64,000 nucleotides of DNA from positions 1 through 64,000 of the forward strand of contig BQJF01000004.1 in assembly GCA_021604565.1 (NCBI GenBank), given 5' to 3'. A program made the position numbers and the translations under genes. Numbering within the stretch: position 1 is the stretch's first letter; every line of letters begins with the position of its first letter. The notes beneath the pieces were generated by a model, which was not told where the DNA came from, did not search any database, and was given only the letters and a program-made list of their open reading frames with translations. The DNA is from Minwuia thermotolerans (GTDB lineage: Bacteria > Pseudomonadota > Alphaproteobacteria > Minwuiales > Minwuiaceae). Below, piece after piece: positions 49,842 to 59,568 of this stretch.

Positions 49842-50597
49842 TCAGCCGCCGCCACAGAGTGGACATTCCGGGTCCGGCTTCACCCGGACCTTTCGGAAGG
49901 TCGCGCCCAGCGCATCGTGGATCAGCAACTGCCCGGCCATGCTCTCGCCCAGCCCCAGCAGTTCCTTGATCGCTTCCACCGCCTGCATCGATCCCATGAC
50001 CCCGGCGATGGCGCCGAGCACACCATCCTGGGCGCAGGTCTGCTCTTCCGGCGGGATCTCGGGATACAGGCAGCGATAGCAGGGCAGCCCGTCCTCGTAC
50101 CCGCGCCAGGTGGCAAGCTGACCGTCGAAGCGCAGGATCGCGGCGGAGACCAGCGGCTTGCGGTTCCTGAAACAGGCGTCATGCACGGCGAAACGGGTGG
50201 CGAAATTGTCCGACCCGTCGCAGACGAGATCATAGCCGGAGACCAGATCGTCGGCGTTGTCGGCGCTGATCCGGGTCTGATGCGCTTCCACGGTGACATC
50301 ATCGTTCAGGCGGGCAACCGAGGTGATCGCGCTCTCCGTCTTTGGCCGGTCGAGCATGTCGCCGCCATGCAGCACCTGGCGCTGCAGGTTGGAGCGGGAG
50401 ACGATGTCGTCATCCACCACCCCGATGGTCCCGACCCCGGCCGCGGCCAGATACATGATCAGCGGGGAACCGAGACCGCCGGCCCCGACCACCAGCACCC
50501 GCGCCCGCAGCAACTTCTGCTGACCCGCACCGCCGACTTCCTTCAGGACGATGTGGCGGGCATAGCGGTCGATCTGGCTGTCGGTCAGACCGCTCAT
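49842..50597 (-). CDS. moeB: MoeB/ThiF/HesA family E1-like adenylyltransferase
   Basis: This 251-residue E1-like enzyme has the ATP-binding glycine motif VVGAGGLGSPL (about 36-46), the Arg motif in SRSNLQRQ, the acidic residue in CDGSDNF and two zinc-binding CxxC pairs (CYRC near 172 and CPLC near 245). MoeB adenylates the C-terminal glycine of MoaD. It lacks the rhodanese domain of MOCS3-like proteins. It overlaps the Anbu stop by four bases (ATGA) and so is translationally coupled to a proteasome-like peptidase. Confidence 0.88.
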   Translation of the reverse strand: MSGLTDSQIDRYARHIVLKEVGGAGQQKLLRARVLVVGAGGLGSPLIMYLAAAGVGTIGVVDDDIVSRSNLQRQVLHGGDMLDRPKTESAITSVARLNDDVTVEAHQTRISADNADDLVSGYDLVCDGSDNFATRFAVHDACFRNRKPLVSAAILRFDGQLATWRGYEDGLPCYRCLYPEIPPEEQTCAQDGVLGAIAGVMGSMQAVEAIKELLGLGESMAGQLLIHDALGATFRKVRVKPDPECPLCGGG

Positions 50598-51340
50598 GCG
50601 TTGAAGTCCAGTTCGAGGTCGGGGATCTCGCGATAGGCGGCGCGCAATGCGTCGGACCAGCGGTTGCGGATATCCTCGAAGTAGGGATCGCCCTCCTCGA
50701 ACCGCCGCTCCAGCCAGGTGCCGGGATGGTCGCGGCGATAGAGCAGCAGATCGACAGGCAGGCCCACCGACATATTGGAACGCAGGGTCGAATCCATCGA
50801 GATCAGGCCGACCTTCACCGCTTCCACCAGCGGCATGCGGAAATTCATCACGCGATCGAGGATCGGCTTGCCGTACTTGGTCTCGCCGATCTGGAAGAAG
50901 GGCGTGTCCTCGGAAGCCTCGATGAAGTTGCCTTCCGCATAGATCTGGTAGAGCCGCAGTTCCCGCCCCGCGATCTGGCCACCGAGCAGGAAGGAGGCAT
51001 TGAAGCCCCCGGCACCCTGATCCAGCGAGGGACCGTCGAGCATGCGCACCTGCCGCACCGCGTCGCCGACCAGGCGGGCAATGGCGAACATGCTCGGCGC
51101 GCCAAGGATTGTCTGGGCCGGATCGGTGTTCGGGCTGGCAATCAGTTCCTGCAGATGGCCGATGACCGCCTGGGTCACGGCCAGGTTGCCCGCCGACAGT
51201 AGCGTGACCAGCCGCTCACCTGGCCGGTGCCAGACGGTGGTCTTGCGAAAGGTGGATATGCTGTCGATGCCTGCATTGGTGCGGGTGTCAGCCAGCATCA
51301 TCAGGCCCTCGGCAGTCAGCATCCCGACACAATAGGTCAC
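50594..51340 (-). CDS. Anbu: proteasome-like peptidase
   Basis: The 248-residue protein is the ancestral beta-subunit (Anbu) of the proteasome. Catalytic Thr is residue 2 (MTYCVG), with Asp18 in LADTRTN and Lys33 in FRKTTV, matching the proteasome Thr/Asp/Lys set. It would be activated by removal of the initiator Met. Anbu forms open-ended rings of uncertain substrate. The GTG at 51340 overlaps the stop of the small ORF at 51337-51438, and its Shine-Dalgarno GGGGGAG lies in that ORF. It belongs to an operon with alpha-E and ATP-grasp genes. Confidence 0.9.
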   Translation of the reverse strand: MTYCVGMLTAEGLMMLADTRTNAGIDSISTFRKTTVWHRPGERLVTLLSAGNLAVTQAVIGHLQELIASPNTDPAQTILGAPSMFAIARLVGDAVRQVRMLDGPSLDQGAGGFNASFLLGGQIAGRELRLYQIYAEGNFIEASEDTPFFQIGETKYGKPILDRVMNFRMPLVEAVKVGLISMDSTLRSNMSVGLPVDLLLYRRDHPGTWLERRFEEGDPYFEDIRNRWSDALRAAYREIPDLELDFNA

Positions 51341-51438
51341 GGCTCAGGCTCCCCCGGAACGTTCCACTGCTTGATGGCGGCACCGGCCCGCGCCTCCATC
51401 ATCTGATGGACGGCCTCAAGCGGGATGGCAGGCGCCAT
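51337..51438 (-). CDS. 33-codon ORF between alpha-E and Anbu (uncertain)
   Basis: The frame encodes MAPAIPLEAVHQMMEARAGA and continues to a stop that overlaps the Anbu GTG (GTGA). It lies in-frame five codons after the alpha-E stop. It occupies the place where a transglutaminase-like peptidase gene is usual in this operon. There is no good Shine-Dalgarno for it, and its end holds the Anbu ribosome site. So it may be a real coupling peptide, a scar of a lost gene, or chance. Confidence 0.3.
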   Translation of the reverse strand: MAPAIPLEAVHQMMEARAGAAIKQWNVPGEPEP

Positions 51439-51453
51439 CCGAAGGAACCGTTC

Positions 51454-52464
51454 TTACCCCATCGTCTGTTCCTGTCGAGCATTTTCGGGCATTGCCAGCG
51501 GGGTATCGTCTCCCTCAGGCGTCAGCAGGAAATCCTTCCCGATCTGGGCGGCGATCTGCAGGTTTGTGCCTACCACTTCTGTCAGGAACTCATGCAGGCC
51601 GGATTCCTGACCGGTGAACTCCCCCACCTCGCCATAGACCAGCCGCGCCCGCAGCTTGCCCGCCAGCCTGAGACAGCGGGGCTGGCTCTCGTAGCTCTCG
51701 GTCAGGGTCTGCAGGTTCTCCATGATGTTGTCGTAGCAACTGCGCACCGACCGGGGCATCTCCGGCCGCAGCACCAGCAGTTCCGCCACATTGGTATAGC
51801 GGATCTGGTCGCCGAACATGCGGCGATAGCTGCCCTGGGCCGACACGGACTGCAGCAGTGCCGCCCACTGGTAATAGTCGGGCGCGCCGCCCACGACTTC
51901 CTCGGTCGGCAGGATCAGGTGGTATTTCACGTCCAGGATACGGGCCGTGGAATCCGCCCGTTCGATGAAGGTGCCGAGGCGCGTGAAGCTGTAGGCATCG
52001 TCGCGGATCATGGTGCCCGCAAGCGCCCCCCGGACCAGATGCGACCGTGACTTGACCCATTCGAAGAAGGCAGTGTGACCCATGCCTTCCACCTTCTCGG
52101 GGGTCATGTCCCGGATTCCGTGCCAGGTGTCGTTGATCGCTTCCCACAGTTCGCGCGTGATCGTGTGGCGTTGCGCCCGCGCATTCTCCCGCGCGACGGA
52201 GAAGCAGTTGTAGATGCTGGACGGGTTTTCCGGACTCAGCGCCATGAATCGCAGGGTCGGATCGGCCTCCACCTTGCCGACAAGCTCCGTGTAGAGCGGT
52301 GCCACGCCGCCGGCGATCAGCACCGCAGTCCATTCATCGGTCCCGCCCGCGTCCTGCGGCATCAGGGCCATGCGGTCGGCCACCTCCAGCAGGCGCGCGA
52401 CATTCTCCGCGCGCTCCACATAGCGGGACATCCAGAAAAGGTCGTCGGCTGTACGACTAAGCAT
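51454..52464 (-). CDS. Alpha-E domain-containing protein
   Basis: The 336-residue, almost all-helical protein begins MLSRTADDLFWMSRYVERAENVARLLE, the signature of the alpha-E domain (in part: DLFWMSRYVERAEN). This domain occurs with circularly permuted ATP-grasp ligases and Anbu in a proposed peptide synthesis/modification operon. No catalytic residues are known. It starts two bases after the ATP-grasp stop, which indicates coupling. Confidence 0.92.
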   Translation of the reverse strand: MLSRTADDLFWMSRYVERAENVARLLEVADRMALMPQDAGGTDEWTAVLIAGGVAPLYTELVGKVEADPTLRFMALSPENPSSIYNCFSVARENARAQRHTITRELWEAINDTWHGIRDMTPEKVEGMGHTAFFEWVKSRSHLVRGALAGTMIRDDAYSFTRLGTFIERADSTARILDVKYHLILPTEEVVGGAPDYYQWAALLQSVSAQGSYRRMFGDQIRYTNVAELLVLRPEMPRSVRSCYDNIMENLQTLTESYESQPRCLRLAGKLRARLVYGEVGEFTGQESGLHEFLTEVVGTNLQIAAQIGKDFLLTPEGDDTPLAMPENARQEQTMG

Positions 52465-52466
52465 GA

Positions 52467-53876
52467 TCAGTCCTCCAGCACCCAGGTGTCCTTGGTTCCG
52501 CCGCCCTGGCTGGAGTTCACGACCAGCGAACCCTCCTTCAGGGCGACACGTGTCAGGCCGCCGGGCACGATACGCACCCGGTCCGCGCCGCTCAGCACGA
52601 ATGGTCTGAGGTCCACATGGCGTGGTGCCACCCCCGATCCCACGAAGGTCGGGCAGGTGGACAGCGCCAGGGTCGGCTGGGCGATGAAGCCCGTCGGGTC
52701 GGCCTTGATGCGCTCCGCATAGGCGTCCTGCTCCGCCCTGGTCGAGGCCGGTCCCACCAGCATGCCGTAGCCGCCGGAACCGTGGACTTCCTTCACCACC
52801 AGCTCGTCCAGGTGCTCCAGGATGTACTTCAGTTCGTCGTCCCTGCGGCCCATGTAGGTCGGCACGTTGTTGAGGATCGGCTCCTCGCCCAGGTAGAAGC
52901 GGATCATCTCCGGCACATAGACATAGATCGCCTTGTCGTCGGCAACGCCGTTGCCGATGGCATTGGCGATGGCGATGTTGCCGGCGCGATAGGCGGAGAC
53001 GAGGCCCGGAACGCCCAGCAGCGAGTCCTTGCGGAATGCCTGCGGGTCCAGGAACTCGTCATCCAGGCGGCGGTACATCACGTCCACCCGCTGCGGTCCC
53101 CGCGTGGTGCGCATGTAGACCACCTCATCGCGCACGAACAGGTCGGCCCCTTCCACCAGCTCGATACCCATGCGGTCGGCCAGGAAGGCGTGCTCGAAAT
53201 AGGCGGAGTTGAACCGGCCCGGAGTCATCACGACGACCTTCGGGTCATGATCCTTGTAGGGGGAGACCGAGCGCAGCGTGTCGCGCAGGAAGTCGGCGTA
53301 ATGGTCCACCGGACGCACCCGGTGCTGCCGGAACAGGCTGGGGAACAGGCGCATCTCTGCTTCGCGGTTGCCCATCATGTAGGACACGCCGGACGGGGTG
53401 CGCACGTTGTCCTCCAGCACGTAGAACTCGCCGTCGGCCTTCACCATGTCGACACCGGCGATGTGGGCATAGATCCCGGCAGGCGGTGTCACGCCCATCA
53501 TCGAGGGCACGAAGGCGTCGTTGGCTTCGATGATGTCGCGCGGTATGTGCCCGGCGCGGAAGATCTGCTGGTCGCCATAGACGTCGTTCAGGAAGGCATT
53601 GATCGCCTTCACCCGCTGTTCCATCCCCTTTTCCATCGCGCCCCATTCGGCGCCGGTGATGACCCGGGGAACAACGTCATAGGGGATCAGCCGCTCGGGA
53701 TCGCCGCCCTCGCCATAGACCGCGAAGGTGATGCCGAGCCTGCGGAACAGCAGATCGGCCTCCTTGCGCTTGTTCTGGAATGTCTCGACGGAGGTACTGG
53801 TCAGCCAGTGCTCCAGTTCACGATAGGCTTCGCGCACCGAGCCATCACTGGCCGTCATCTCGTCATAGGGTGTCAT
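52467..53876 (-). CDS. Circularly permuted type 2 ATP-grasp ligase
   Basis: The 469-residue protein has the conserved segments GGDPERLIPYDVVPRVI, FLNDVYGDQQIF, VLEDNVRTPSGVSYM, VYMRTTRGPQRVDVMYRRLDDEF (in part: RVDVMYRRLDDEF), IANAIGNGVADDKAIYVYVP and the final SQGGGTKDTWVLED. Circularly permuted ATP-grasp enzymes ligate carboxylates to amines with ATP. I chose 53876 because AGGA stands seven bases upstream, while 53900 has no such site. It heads the operon with alpha-E and Anbu. Confidence 0.92.
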   Translation of the reverse strand: MTPYDEMTASDGSVREAYRELEHWLTSTSVETFQNKRKEADLLFRRLGITFAVYGEGGDPERLIPYDVVPRVITGAEWGAMEKGMEQRVKAINAFLNDVYGDQQIFRAGHIPRDIIEANDAFVPSMMGVTPPAGIYAHIAGVDMVKADGEFYVLEDNVRTPSGVSYMMGNREAEMRLFPSLFRQHRVRPVDHYADFLRDTLRSVSPYKDHDPKVVVMTPGRFNSAYFEHAFLADRMGIELVEGADLFVRDEVVYMRTTRGPQRVDVMYRRLDDEFLDPQAFRKDSLLGVPGLVSAYRAGNIAIANAIGNGVADDKAIYVYVPEMIRFYLGEEPILNNVPTYMGRRDDELKYILEHLDELVVKEVHGSGGYGMLVGPASTRAEQDAYAERIKADPTGFIAQPTLALSTCPTFVGSGVAPRHVDLRPFVLSGADRVRIVPGGLTRVALKEGSLVVNSSQGGGTKDTWVLED

Positions 53877-54093
53877 TGCGTCCTGGCGCCCCTCAAACAT
53901 TCAAGATCGGCAGCAAGTGGAGCATGCGCACCAGCGGCTCGCAACAGGGATGAGTAAATAGGCCGCATCGGCATTGCTGATGTTTCGCGAAGTCCGGTCC
54001 GGGCGAATATTTCTTGGGCATCTGAACAATTTTTGGTCTTTTCTTTCCATCCCGTGGCGGGGCCTGAACTGTGCCGCTCTGATCGAAACGGAC

Positions 54094-54121
54094 TTGCAGG
54101 CCGATCCCGCGCCAGTATAAA
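54094..54121 (+). promoter_or_regulatory. Candidate tRNA promoter
   Basis: TTGCAG (54094-54099) and TATAAA (54116-54121) are 16 bases apart, and the tRNA starts 11 bases downstream. This fits a sigma-70 promoter. Confidence 0.5.
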
Positions 54122-54132
54122 TCGCCCCTGCT

Positions 54133-54209
54133 GGGCCTGTAGCTCAATTGGTTAGAGCCGACCGCTCATAACGGTCTGGTTGCAGGTTCGAGTCCTGCCG
54201 GGCCCACCA
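54133..54209 (+). tRNA. tRNA with CAT anticodon, probably tRNA-Ile2
   Basis: The 77-base sequence starts GGGCCTG and ends with encoded CCA. It folds into a standard cloverleaf, with anticodon CAT (54167-54169) in the loop CTCATAA. A CAT anticodon means elongator Met, or Ile2 read after lysidine modification. The acceptor stem has C4-G69 and C5-G68, which are reported TilS identity elements of E. coli tRNA-Ile2, so I favour Ile2. Confidence 0.9.
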
Positions 54210-54553
54210 TTTTCTGTCTCACGCTCGGATCGCTGCGCTCACCCGCTCCGACGGGGCGGCGAACAGTCGCCGGACCGCGGTCGCGGCCCCTGGTGCAGTT
54301 CGATAAGCCACCACCTGTCGCCCACCACTTTTCTCCATCGGGTTGGAAGGTCCGGTCAGCCAGGTTCTTCCGAAGGTGATGCGCACCTCCCGCGCTCTGC
54401 CCCCTGAAACCGGAGCTTTCCGCGAAGGCATTCCTGGCCGCGACAAGGCGCGGAATCACGTCGGCGACGTCACACCGCATTCGACTGTGGAACGCTGACG
54501 CTCTATACCGTTCCGGATATCAGACTTTCAAATGCAGTAAGTTGGAACGACTC
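54210..54553. other. Gap between tRNA and isocitrate dehydrogenase
   Basis: The 344 bases hold no gene I can support. Several short overlapping frames exist on both strands but none has a domain. The promoter of icd should lie in the last part. Confidence 0.6.
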
Positions 54554-56752
54554 ATGCCCAATATCATCTACACCAAGGTTGACGAAGCACCGGAGCTGGC
54601 CTCCGCTTCGCTGTTGCCGATCATTCAGAAATTCGCTGCAGCCGCGGACGTCAGTGTCGGAACAAGGGACATCAGCCTCGCCGGGCGCATCCTGGCAGCC
54701 TTTCCGGAGCATCTGAACGAGGATCAGCGTCAGTCCGATGATCTGGCAGAACTGGGTCGTCTGGTGAAGACCGCCGAGGCGAACGTGATCAAGCTGCCCA
54801 ACGTCTCCGCATCGGTGCCTCAGCTCGTCGGTGCGATCAAGGAGCTTCAGGCGCAGGGCTTTGCGATACCCGATTATCCGGAGAACCCCGGGACAGACGA
54901 TGAAAGGGCCGCACGGGCCAGGTACGACGCAATCAAGGGGTCGGCGGTCAACCCGGTCCTGCGCGAGGGCAATTCCGATCGCCGCGCCGCGAAAGCCGTG
55001 AAGAGCTTCGCGAAAGCCAATCCGCACCGCATGGGTGACTGGTCAGCCGACAGTCTGACCCATGTGTCATCCATGTCGGGGCATGACTTCTTCTCGAACG
55101 AGACCTCTGCAACGCTGGGTGCCGCAACCGGCGCGAAGATCGTGCTGGAGACCGCTTCGGGCGAGACGGTTCTCAAGGATGGTCTCGAGTATCCCGCAGG
55201 CACCGTCGTTGACGCGACCTTCATGAGCGTAGCGGCGCTCAAGGATTTCCTTGCTGCCGAGATCGACAAGACCAGGGACCAGGGCATCCTGTTCTCGCTG
55301 CACCTGAAGGCGACGATGATGAAGGTGTCCGACCCCATCATCTTCGGCCATGCGGTACGCGCCTTCCTTGCACCCGTTTTCGAGAAGCACGGGGATGCGA
55401 TGGCCGCACTGGGCGTGAATCCCAATTCCGGTCTTGGTGACCTGCTGGCACGTGTCCGGGACAATGCGGCGATCATCGCCGACATCGACGCCTGCATGGC
55501 CGCGCGCCCGCCGATGTACATGGTCGATTCCGACAAGGGCATCACCAACCTGCACGTCTCGTCCGACGTGATCATCGACGCCTCGATGCCTGCCCTCATT
55601 CGTGCAGGCGGCAAGGGCTGGGGGCCTGACGGCAGTGAAGCAGATGCCAACTGCGTTATCCCGGACCAGTCATATGCACCGGTCTATGACGAGGCGATCA
55701 GCTTCTTCAAGGAGAACGGCAAGCTGAACCCGGCTACTGCCGGAACGGTCCAGAACATCGGCCTGATGGCGCAGAAGGCCGAGGAATACGGCTCCCACCC
55801 GACGACGTTCGAGATCGCTGAAGCCGGCACGGTGAAGATGATCCTCGATGATGGCACCGTCCTGCACCAGCACGCCGTGGAAGCGGGCGATATCTGGCGT
55901 TCCTCTTCCGTACGCCAGGCGCCGATCGAGGATTGGGTCAACCTTGCGATCTCCCGTCAGAAGGCCGAAGGCTGCGATGCGATCTTCTGGCTCGATGCGG
56001 CGCGTGCGCACGACGCTGAACTCATCGCCTATGTAAAGCCGATCCTTGAAGCGCAAGGCGTGGCAGACAGGTTCAGGATCATGGCCCCGCGGGAAGCCAC
56101 ACGCGCATCGCTTGAAACGATCACCAGGGGTGAGAATTCGATCGCGGTGACCGGCAACGTGCTGCGTGACTATCTCACGGACCTGTTTCCGATTCTCGAA
56201 CTGGCAACGTCCGCCAAGATGCTGTCGATCGTGAAACTGATGAACGGTGGTGGATTGTTCGAGACCGGGGCAGGCGGTTCCGCGCCGAAACACGTTCAGC
56301 AGCTCAATGAACAGAATCACCTGCGCTGGGACAGTCTCGGTGAGTTCTGCGCGCTTGGCGAAAGCCTGATCTTCCTCGCTGACGCCAAGGGCAACGAGAA
56401 GGCGCGGATCCTTGGCAAGGCGGTCGAGAAGGCGACGCAAGGCATCCTCGACCATGACCGGTCCCCGTCACGGAAGGTTGGCGAGCCTGACAACCGGGAC
56501 AGCCACTACTGGTTTGCCCGCTACTGGGCGGAAGCTCTGGCCGATCAGACAGACGATGCCGAGCTTGCAGCGCATTTTGCGCCGATCGCGGAGGCTCTCG
56601 CGGCGGGTGAGGCAAGGATCCTTTCCGAACTCGCTGCCGTCCAGGGACGCCCGGCCGAGCTTGGGGGCTACTATCACCCGGACGCAGCAAGGACCGCCGC
56701 CGTCATGCGTCCGTCCGAGACGTTGAATGCCATCATCGGGAATCCTGCCTGA
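54554..56752 (+). CDS. icd: NADP-dependent isocitrate dehydrogenase, monomeric type
   Basis: This 732-residue protein is the monomeric (type II) isocitrate dehydrogenase. It matches the family length, with [22 protein letters not shown] at the start (in part), [32 protein letters not shown]-type segments ([11 protein letters not shown]) and ELGGYYHPD near the end. It converts isocitrate to 2-oxoglutarate with NADP in the TCA cycle. The ATG at 54554 is chosen, with the in-frame TTG at 54542 rejected. A hairpin at 56764-56788 follows. Confidence 0.95.
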   Translation: MPNIIYTKVDEAPELASASLLPIIQKFAAAADVSVGTRDISLAGRILAAFPEHLNEDQRQSDDLAELGRLVKTAEANVIKLPNVSASVPQLVGAIKELQAQGFAIPDYPENPGTDDERAARARYDAIKGSAVNPVLREGNSDRRAAKAVKSFAKANPHRMGDWSADSLTHVSSMSGHDFFSNETSATLGAATGAKIVLETASGETVLKDGLEYPAGTVVDATFMSVAALKDFLAAEIDKTRDQGILFSLHLKATMMKVSDPIIFGHAVRAFLAPVFEKHGDAMAALGVNPNSGLGDLLARVRDNAAIIADIDACMAARPPMYMVDSDKGITNLHVSSDVIIDASMPALIRAGGKGWGPDGSEADANCVIPDQSYAPVYDEAISFFKENGKLNPATAGTVQNIGLMAQKAEEYGSHPTTFEIAEAGTVKMILDDGTVLHQHAVEAGDIWRSSSVRQAPIEDWVNLAISRQKAEGCDAIFWLDAARAHDAELIAYVKPILEAQGVADRFRIMAPREATRASLETITRGENSIAVTGNVLRDYLTDLFPILELATSAKMLSIVKLMNGGGLFETGAGGSAPKHVQQLNEQNHLRWDSLGEFCALGESLIFLADAKGNEKARILGKAVEKATQGILDHDRSPSRKVGEPDNRDSHYWFARYWAEALADQTDDAELAAHFAPIAEALAAGEARILSELAAVQGRPAELGGYYHPDAARTAAVMRPSETLNAIIGNPA

Positions 56753-56763
56753 TCCAACCTGGA

Positions 56764-56788
56764 CCGCGCGCCCTCTCGTGGCGCGCGG
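56764..56788 (+). terminator. Hairpin after icd
   Basis: CCGCGCGCC (56764-56772) pairs perfectly with GGCGCGCGG (56780-56788) around a 7-base loop, 11 bases after the icd stop. No T tract follows, so it may be a GC-only stem-loop terminator. Confidence 0.5.
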
Positions 56789-56973
56789 CCCGTGATCGGG
56801 GTCGATGAGTCTGCCTGCAAAAGTGCGGGGGCGGTGTCTGACAATCATCCAGTCCGCACTTTCGTCCGGAACGGCTCACCATCCGATCTGTCTCGTGTAG
56901 GATGGGCGACGGGCATCCTGCCGATGGGCCGGGCTGCACGACAGACACGCGAACCGGACAAGGTGATACGACG

Positions 56974-58137
56974 ATGAATGTTCCTGTTTCAGCCGCCTCC
57001 CTGACTGCGGAAGAACATGCGTCGGGCATGGCCGCCTATTTCGGGGCCGGAGAGCGCCGGGCGCTGGCGCTGGGGAATCGCGGGCCGATCAGGCTGGATG
57101 GTTCGGGCAAGCTGCATCCGGAGATTCTGGCGGCTTACCGGGAACATGGCTTCTATGTCTTTCAGGGGGCCATCGGCGGGCAGGAGCTTGCGGATCTGCG
57201 GGCGGACATTGATCTGACGCTCGCCCGGGCACCGGTGACGCCGGAGAGCACGCTGGACAGGGACGGCAATCCCGCCCTTGGCCAGGAATTCGCCCGTCCC
57301 CCCTATCGTTTCGCGCGACCGCTCAGTGATCCCCTTGGCGGCACCAGCCGCAACAAGGGGCGACATCCGGTGAAGGTGGCGGAGCCGACACCGGCCGATG
57401 ATGCCCCGGAATGGACCATCGAACTGCTGCACGGGAATCTGCAACTGATGGATTCCTGCCTGCGCCTCTATGGCCATCCGGGATTGCTGGCCGCCTGCGA
57501 GGCGGTGCTGGGCGACGACTTCGTGCCCTACAACGAGGTCGTTTTCATCAAGGAACCGGGCCTCGGCCCGTCCGTTGCCTGGCATCAGGACGGCACCACC
57601 CACTGGGATGCGCCGGACTGGGACATGGATGCGCATGGCTTCAACTTCATGGCGCAGCTCTATCCCAGCACGCCGGGCAACGGCGTCTGGGTGCTGCCCG
57701 GCAGTCACAGGCTGGGCCGGGTCGATATCCGGCGGCTGGTTGCGGAAAGCGGCTCCGAGCAGATCGACGGGGCCGTGCCGCTGGTCTGTGACAGCGGCGA
57801 CGTCATCATGACCAACCGCCAGCTCGTGCACGGGTCCTTCGCGAACTCGTCACCTGACAGGCGTGTCACGGTGAATGCCGGCTTCTTTGCCCGCAGGCGG
57901 GTGCTGGGGGTCACGACGGAACTGCTGTCCGGCGAGGCAGTCACCTTCGACGAGGAACGGGTGAACGAGCGCAGCCGCATGATCTCCCTCGGCATCGATG
58001 CACGACGGCAGCTGTTCCCGGAGGAGAAGTCCTACGTCTATCGCCCCGGCATCGGTCAGGAAGACCGGAACCGCTGGAGCGAGGAAACCCGACAGAACAT
58101 CGTCAAGGACTACAACCTGCGCGACATGTATATCTAG
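56974..58137 (+). CDS. Phytanoyl-CoA dioxygenase family protein
   Basis: The 387-residue Fe(II)/2-oxoglutarate-type dioxygenase has the iron ligands His and Asp in WHQDGTTHW (about 204-206). The distal His is in LVHGSFANSSPDRR (about 285), where the Arg would bind 2-oxoglutarate. The family hydroxylates acyl-CoAs, ectoine and many natural products. The start at 56974 follows the usual acidic N-terminus. It is probably an independent gene; the substrate is unknown. Confidence 0.85.
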   Translation: MNVPVSAASLTAEEHASGMAAYFGAGERRALALGNRGPIRLDGSGKLHPEILAAYREHGFYVFQGAIGGQELADLRADIDLTLARAPVTPESTLDRDGNPALGQEFARPPYRFARPLSDPLGGTSRNKGRHPVKVAEPTPADDAPEWTIELLHGNLQLMDSCLRLYGHPGLLAACEAVLGDDFVPYNEVVFIKEPGLGPSVAWHQDGTTHWDAPDWDMDAHGFNFMAQLYPSTPGNGVWVLPGSHRLGRVDIRRLVAESGSEQIDGAVPLVCDSGDVIMTNRQLVHGSFANSSPDRRVTVNAGFFARRRVLGVTTELLSGEAVTFDEERVNERSRMISLGIDARRQLFPEEKSYVYRPGIGQEDRNRWSEETRQNIVKDYNLRDMYI

Positions 58138-58178
58138 AGCGCGACCTTGGCTGGTAGAAGCGGCATTGACTGATTCAT

Positions 58179-59291
58179 TCAGCCCAGCATCCGGTTCATG
58201 CGGTCGCGAGCCTCCAGCAATTCGTCGATCATCTCGTAGACAACTTGTTTCACGGTCGTCTCCTCCTGCATGTCGCCGACAAGCTGGCCCACCGGGTAGG
58301 TCAGGAAGTCGTGGGCGCGGACACGTTCCACGCGGGTGCGGCCTTCCTGCCACCAGAGATAGTTCTGCAGTGGCGCGGGCAGGGGAGCCGGAGCCGAATC
58401 GGCGTCATAGGCGCGGGTGAAGGCATTGTTCAGTGTCCGGCAGGGCTTTCCGGTGACCGTCCGGGTCCAGACCGAATCACTTGCCTCCGCCTCGAACATC
58501 TTCTGCTTGATCTCCGGCGTGACCTCGCTCTGCACCGTCTTCAGCCAGACGGAGCCTGTCCAGACGCCTTCACAGCCGAGCGCCAGCGCGGCGGCGACCT
58601 GGCGTCCCCGGCCCACGCCCCCGGCGCCAAGCACGGGCAGCGGGGCCACGGCATCGACGATGCTCGGCCAGAGAACCATCGATGTCACGTCGCCGGTGTG
58701 ACCGCCCGCTTCGTTGCCCACCGCGACGACGAAATCGCACCCGGCTTCCTTGTGCTTAAGTGCATGACGCGGCTTGCCTGCCAGTGCGCCGAGCCTGATG
58801 CCCCTGGACTTCGCCTGCGCCACCAGTTCCGGCGGAGGCGAGCCAAGGGCGTTCACGATCACCTTGATGGGGTGCCGCATCGCGGCCTCCAGAAGCGCCA
58901 TTCCCTCCCGTGGCGTGAAATTGATGCCCTGGAGGATCTCCCGCTTGATTTCCTTCTCGTCCGCCTCGGGCAGTCTCGGCACCCCGGCACCGTCCAGCAT
59001 GTCACGAACGAAATCGACGTGTTCCCGTGGCAGCAGGTCATCCAGATCGAGCTTCCTGCCGCCCGTATCCTCGAGGCGGGAAGGCATCAGGACATCGACG
59101 CCATAGGGGCGCCCGTCGATGTGGCTGTCGATCCAGTCGAGCTCCGCCTCCAGACGTTCCGGATTCTGGCGCGCCAGACCCAGAATGCCCATGCCTCCCG
59201 CTTTCGACACCTCCACGACGACATCGCGGCAGTGGGAAAAGGCGAAGATCGGCACATCGATCCCGAACATTTCGCAGAGACTGTTGTTCAT
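58179..59291 (-). CDS. Nitronate monooxygenase family protein
   Basis: This 370-residue FMN TIM-barrel protein starts MNNSLCEMFGIDVPIFAF. It contains GGMGILGLA, a later AGNEAGGHTGD-like GNEAGGHTGD, and the phosphate-binding GAGGVGRGRQVAAALALGCEG (about 220-240, given in part). It belongs to the nitronate monooxygenase / 2-nitropropane dioxygenase family and oxidises alkyl nitronates. GGGAGG precedes the start. It is convergent with the PhyH gene and divergent from the thiolase. Confidence 0.85.
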   Translation of the reverse strand: MNNSLCEMFGIDVPIFAFSHCRDVVVEVSKAGGMGILGLARQNPERLEAELDWIDSHIDGRPYGVDVLMPSRLEDTGGRKLDLDDLLPREHVDFVRDMLDGAGVPRLPEADEKEIKREILQGINFTPREGMALLEAAMRHPIKVIVNALGSPPPELVAQAKSRGIRLGALAGKPRHALKHKEAGCDFVVAVGNEAGGHTGDVTSMVLWPSIVDAVAPLPVLGAGGVGRGRQVAAALALGCEGVWTGSVWLKTVQSEVTPEIKQKMFEAEASDSVWTRTVTGKPCRTLNNAFTRAYDADSAPAPLPAPLQNYLWWQEGRTRVERVRAHDFLTYPVGQLVGDMQEETTVKQVVYEMIDELLEARDRMNRMLG

Positions 59292-59568
59292 CCGAATCCC
59301 TCCCCGGTTTCAGAACGTCCGCGCGAAATGCCGGAACAGCCGACCTGCGACGCGCCAGCCAGATTCACCCGTGTGGTCGGCCGCGTCAAACGTCGTGGCG
59401 CCGGCACCTGCGTGAACATGATGATGGCCATCGCCAGGTAGCTGCCCGAGATGCCGTTGCAGTCTGGCGTCCCCTGCCCACCGCCCATGCGCAATCCCGT
59501 GGTGTATCGGCTGCGTCCGGGCGCTAATGTGCGCCCAGATCGAATTCCATTTTCCGGGGAGCAAGAGC

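Noticed and set aside
49842-53876. Ubiquitin-like or MoaD-like partner of the MoeB gene in the Anbu operon
   Set aside because: No frame ends in a Gly-Gly; the small ORF ends in PGEPEP.
53893-54147. Minus-strand frame upstream of the ATP-grasp gene
   Set aside because: It has no domain, overlaps the tRNA promoter, and has poor coding character.
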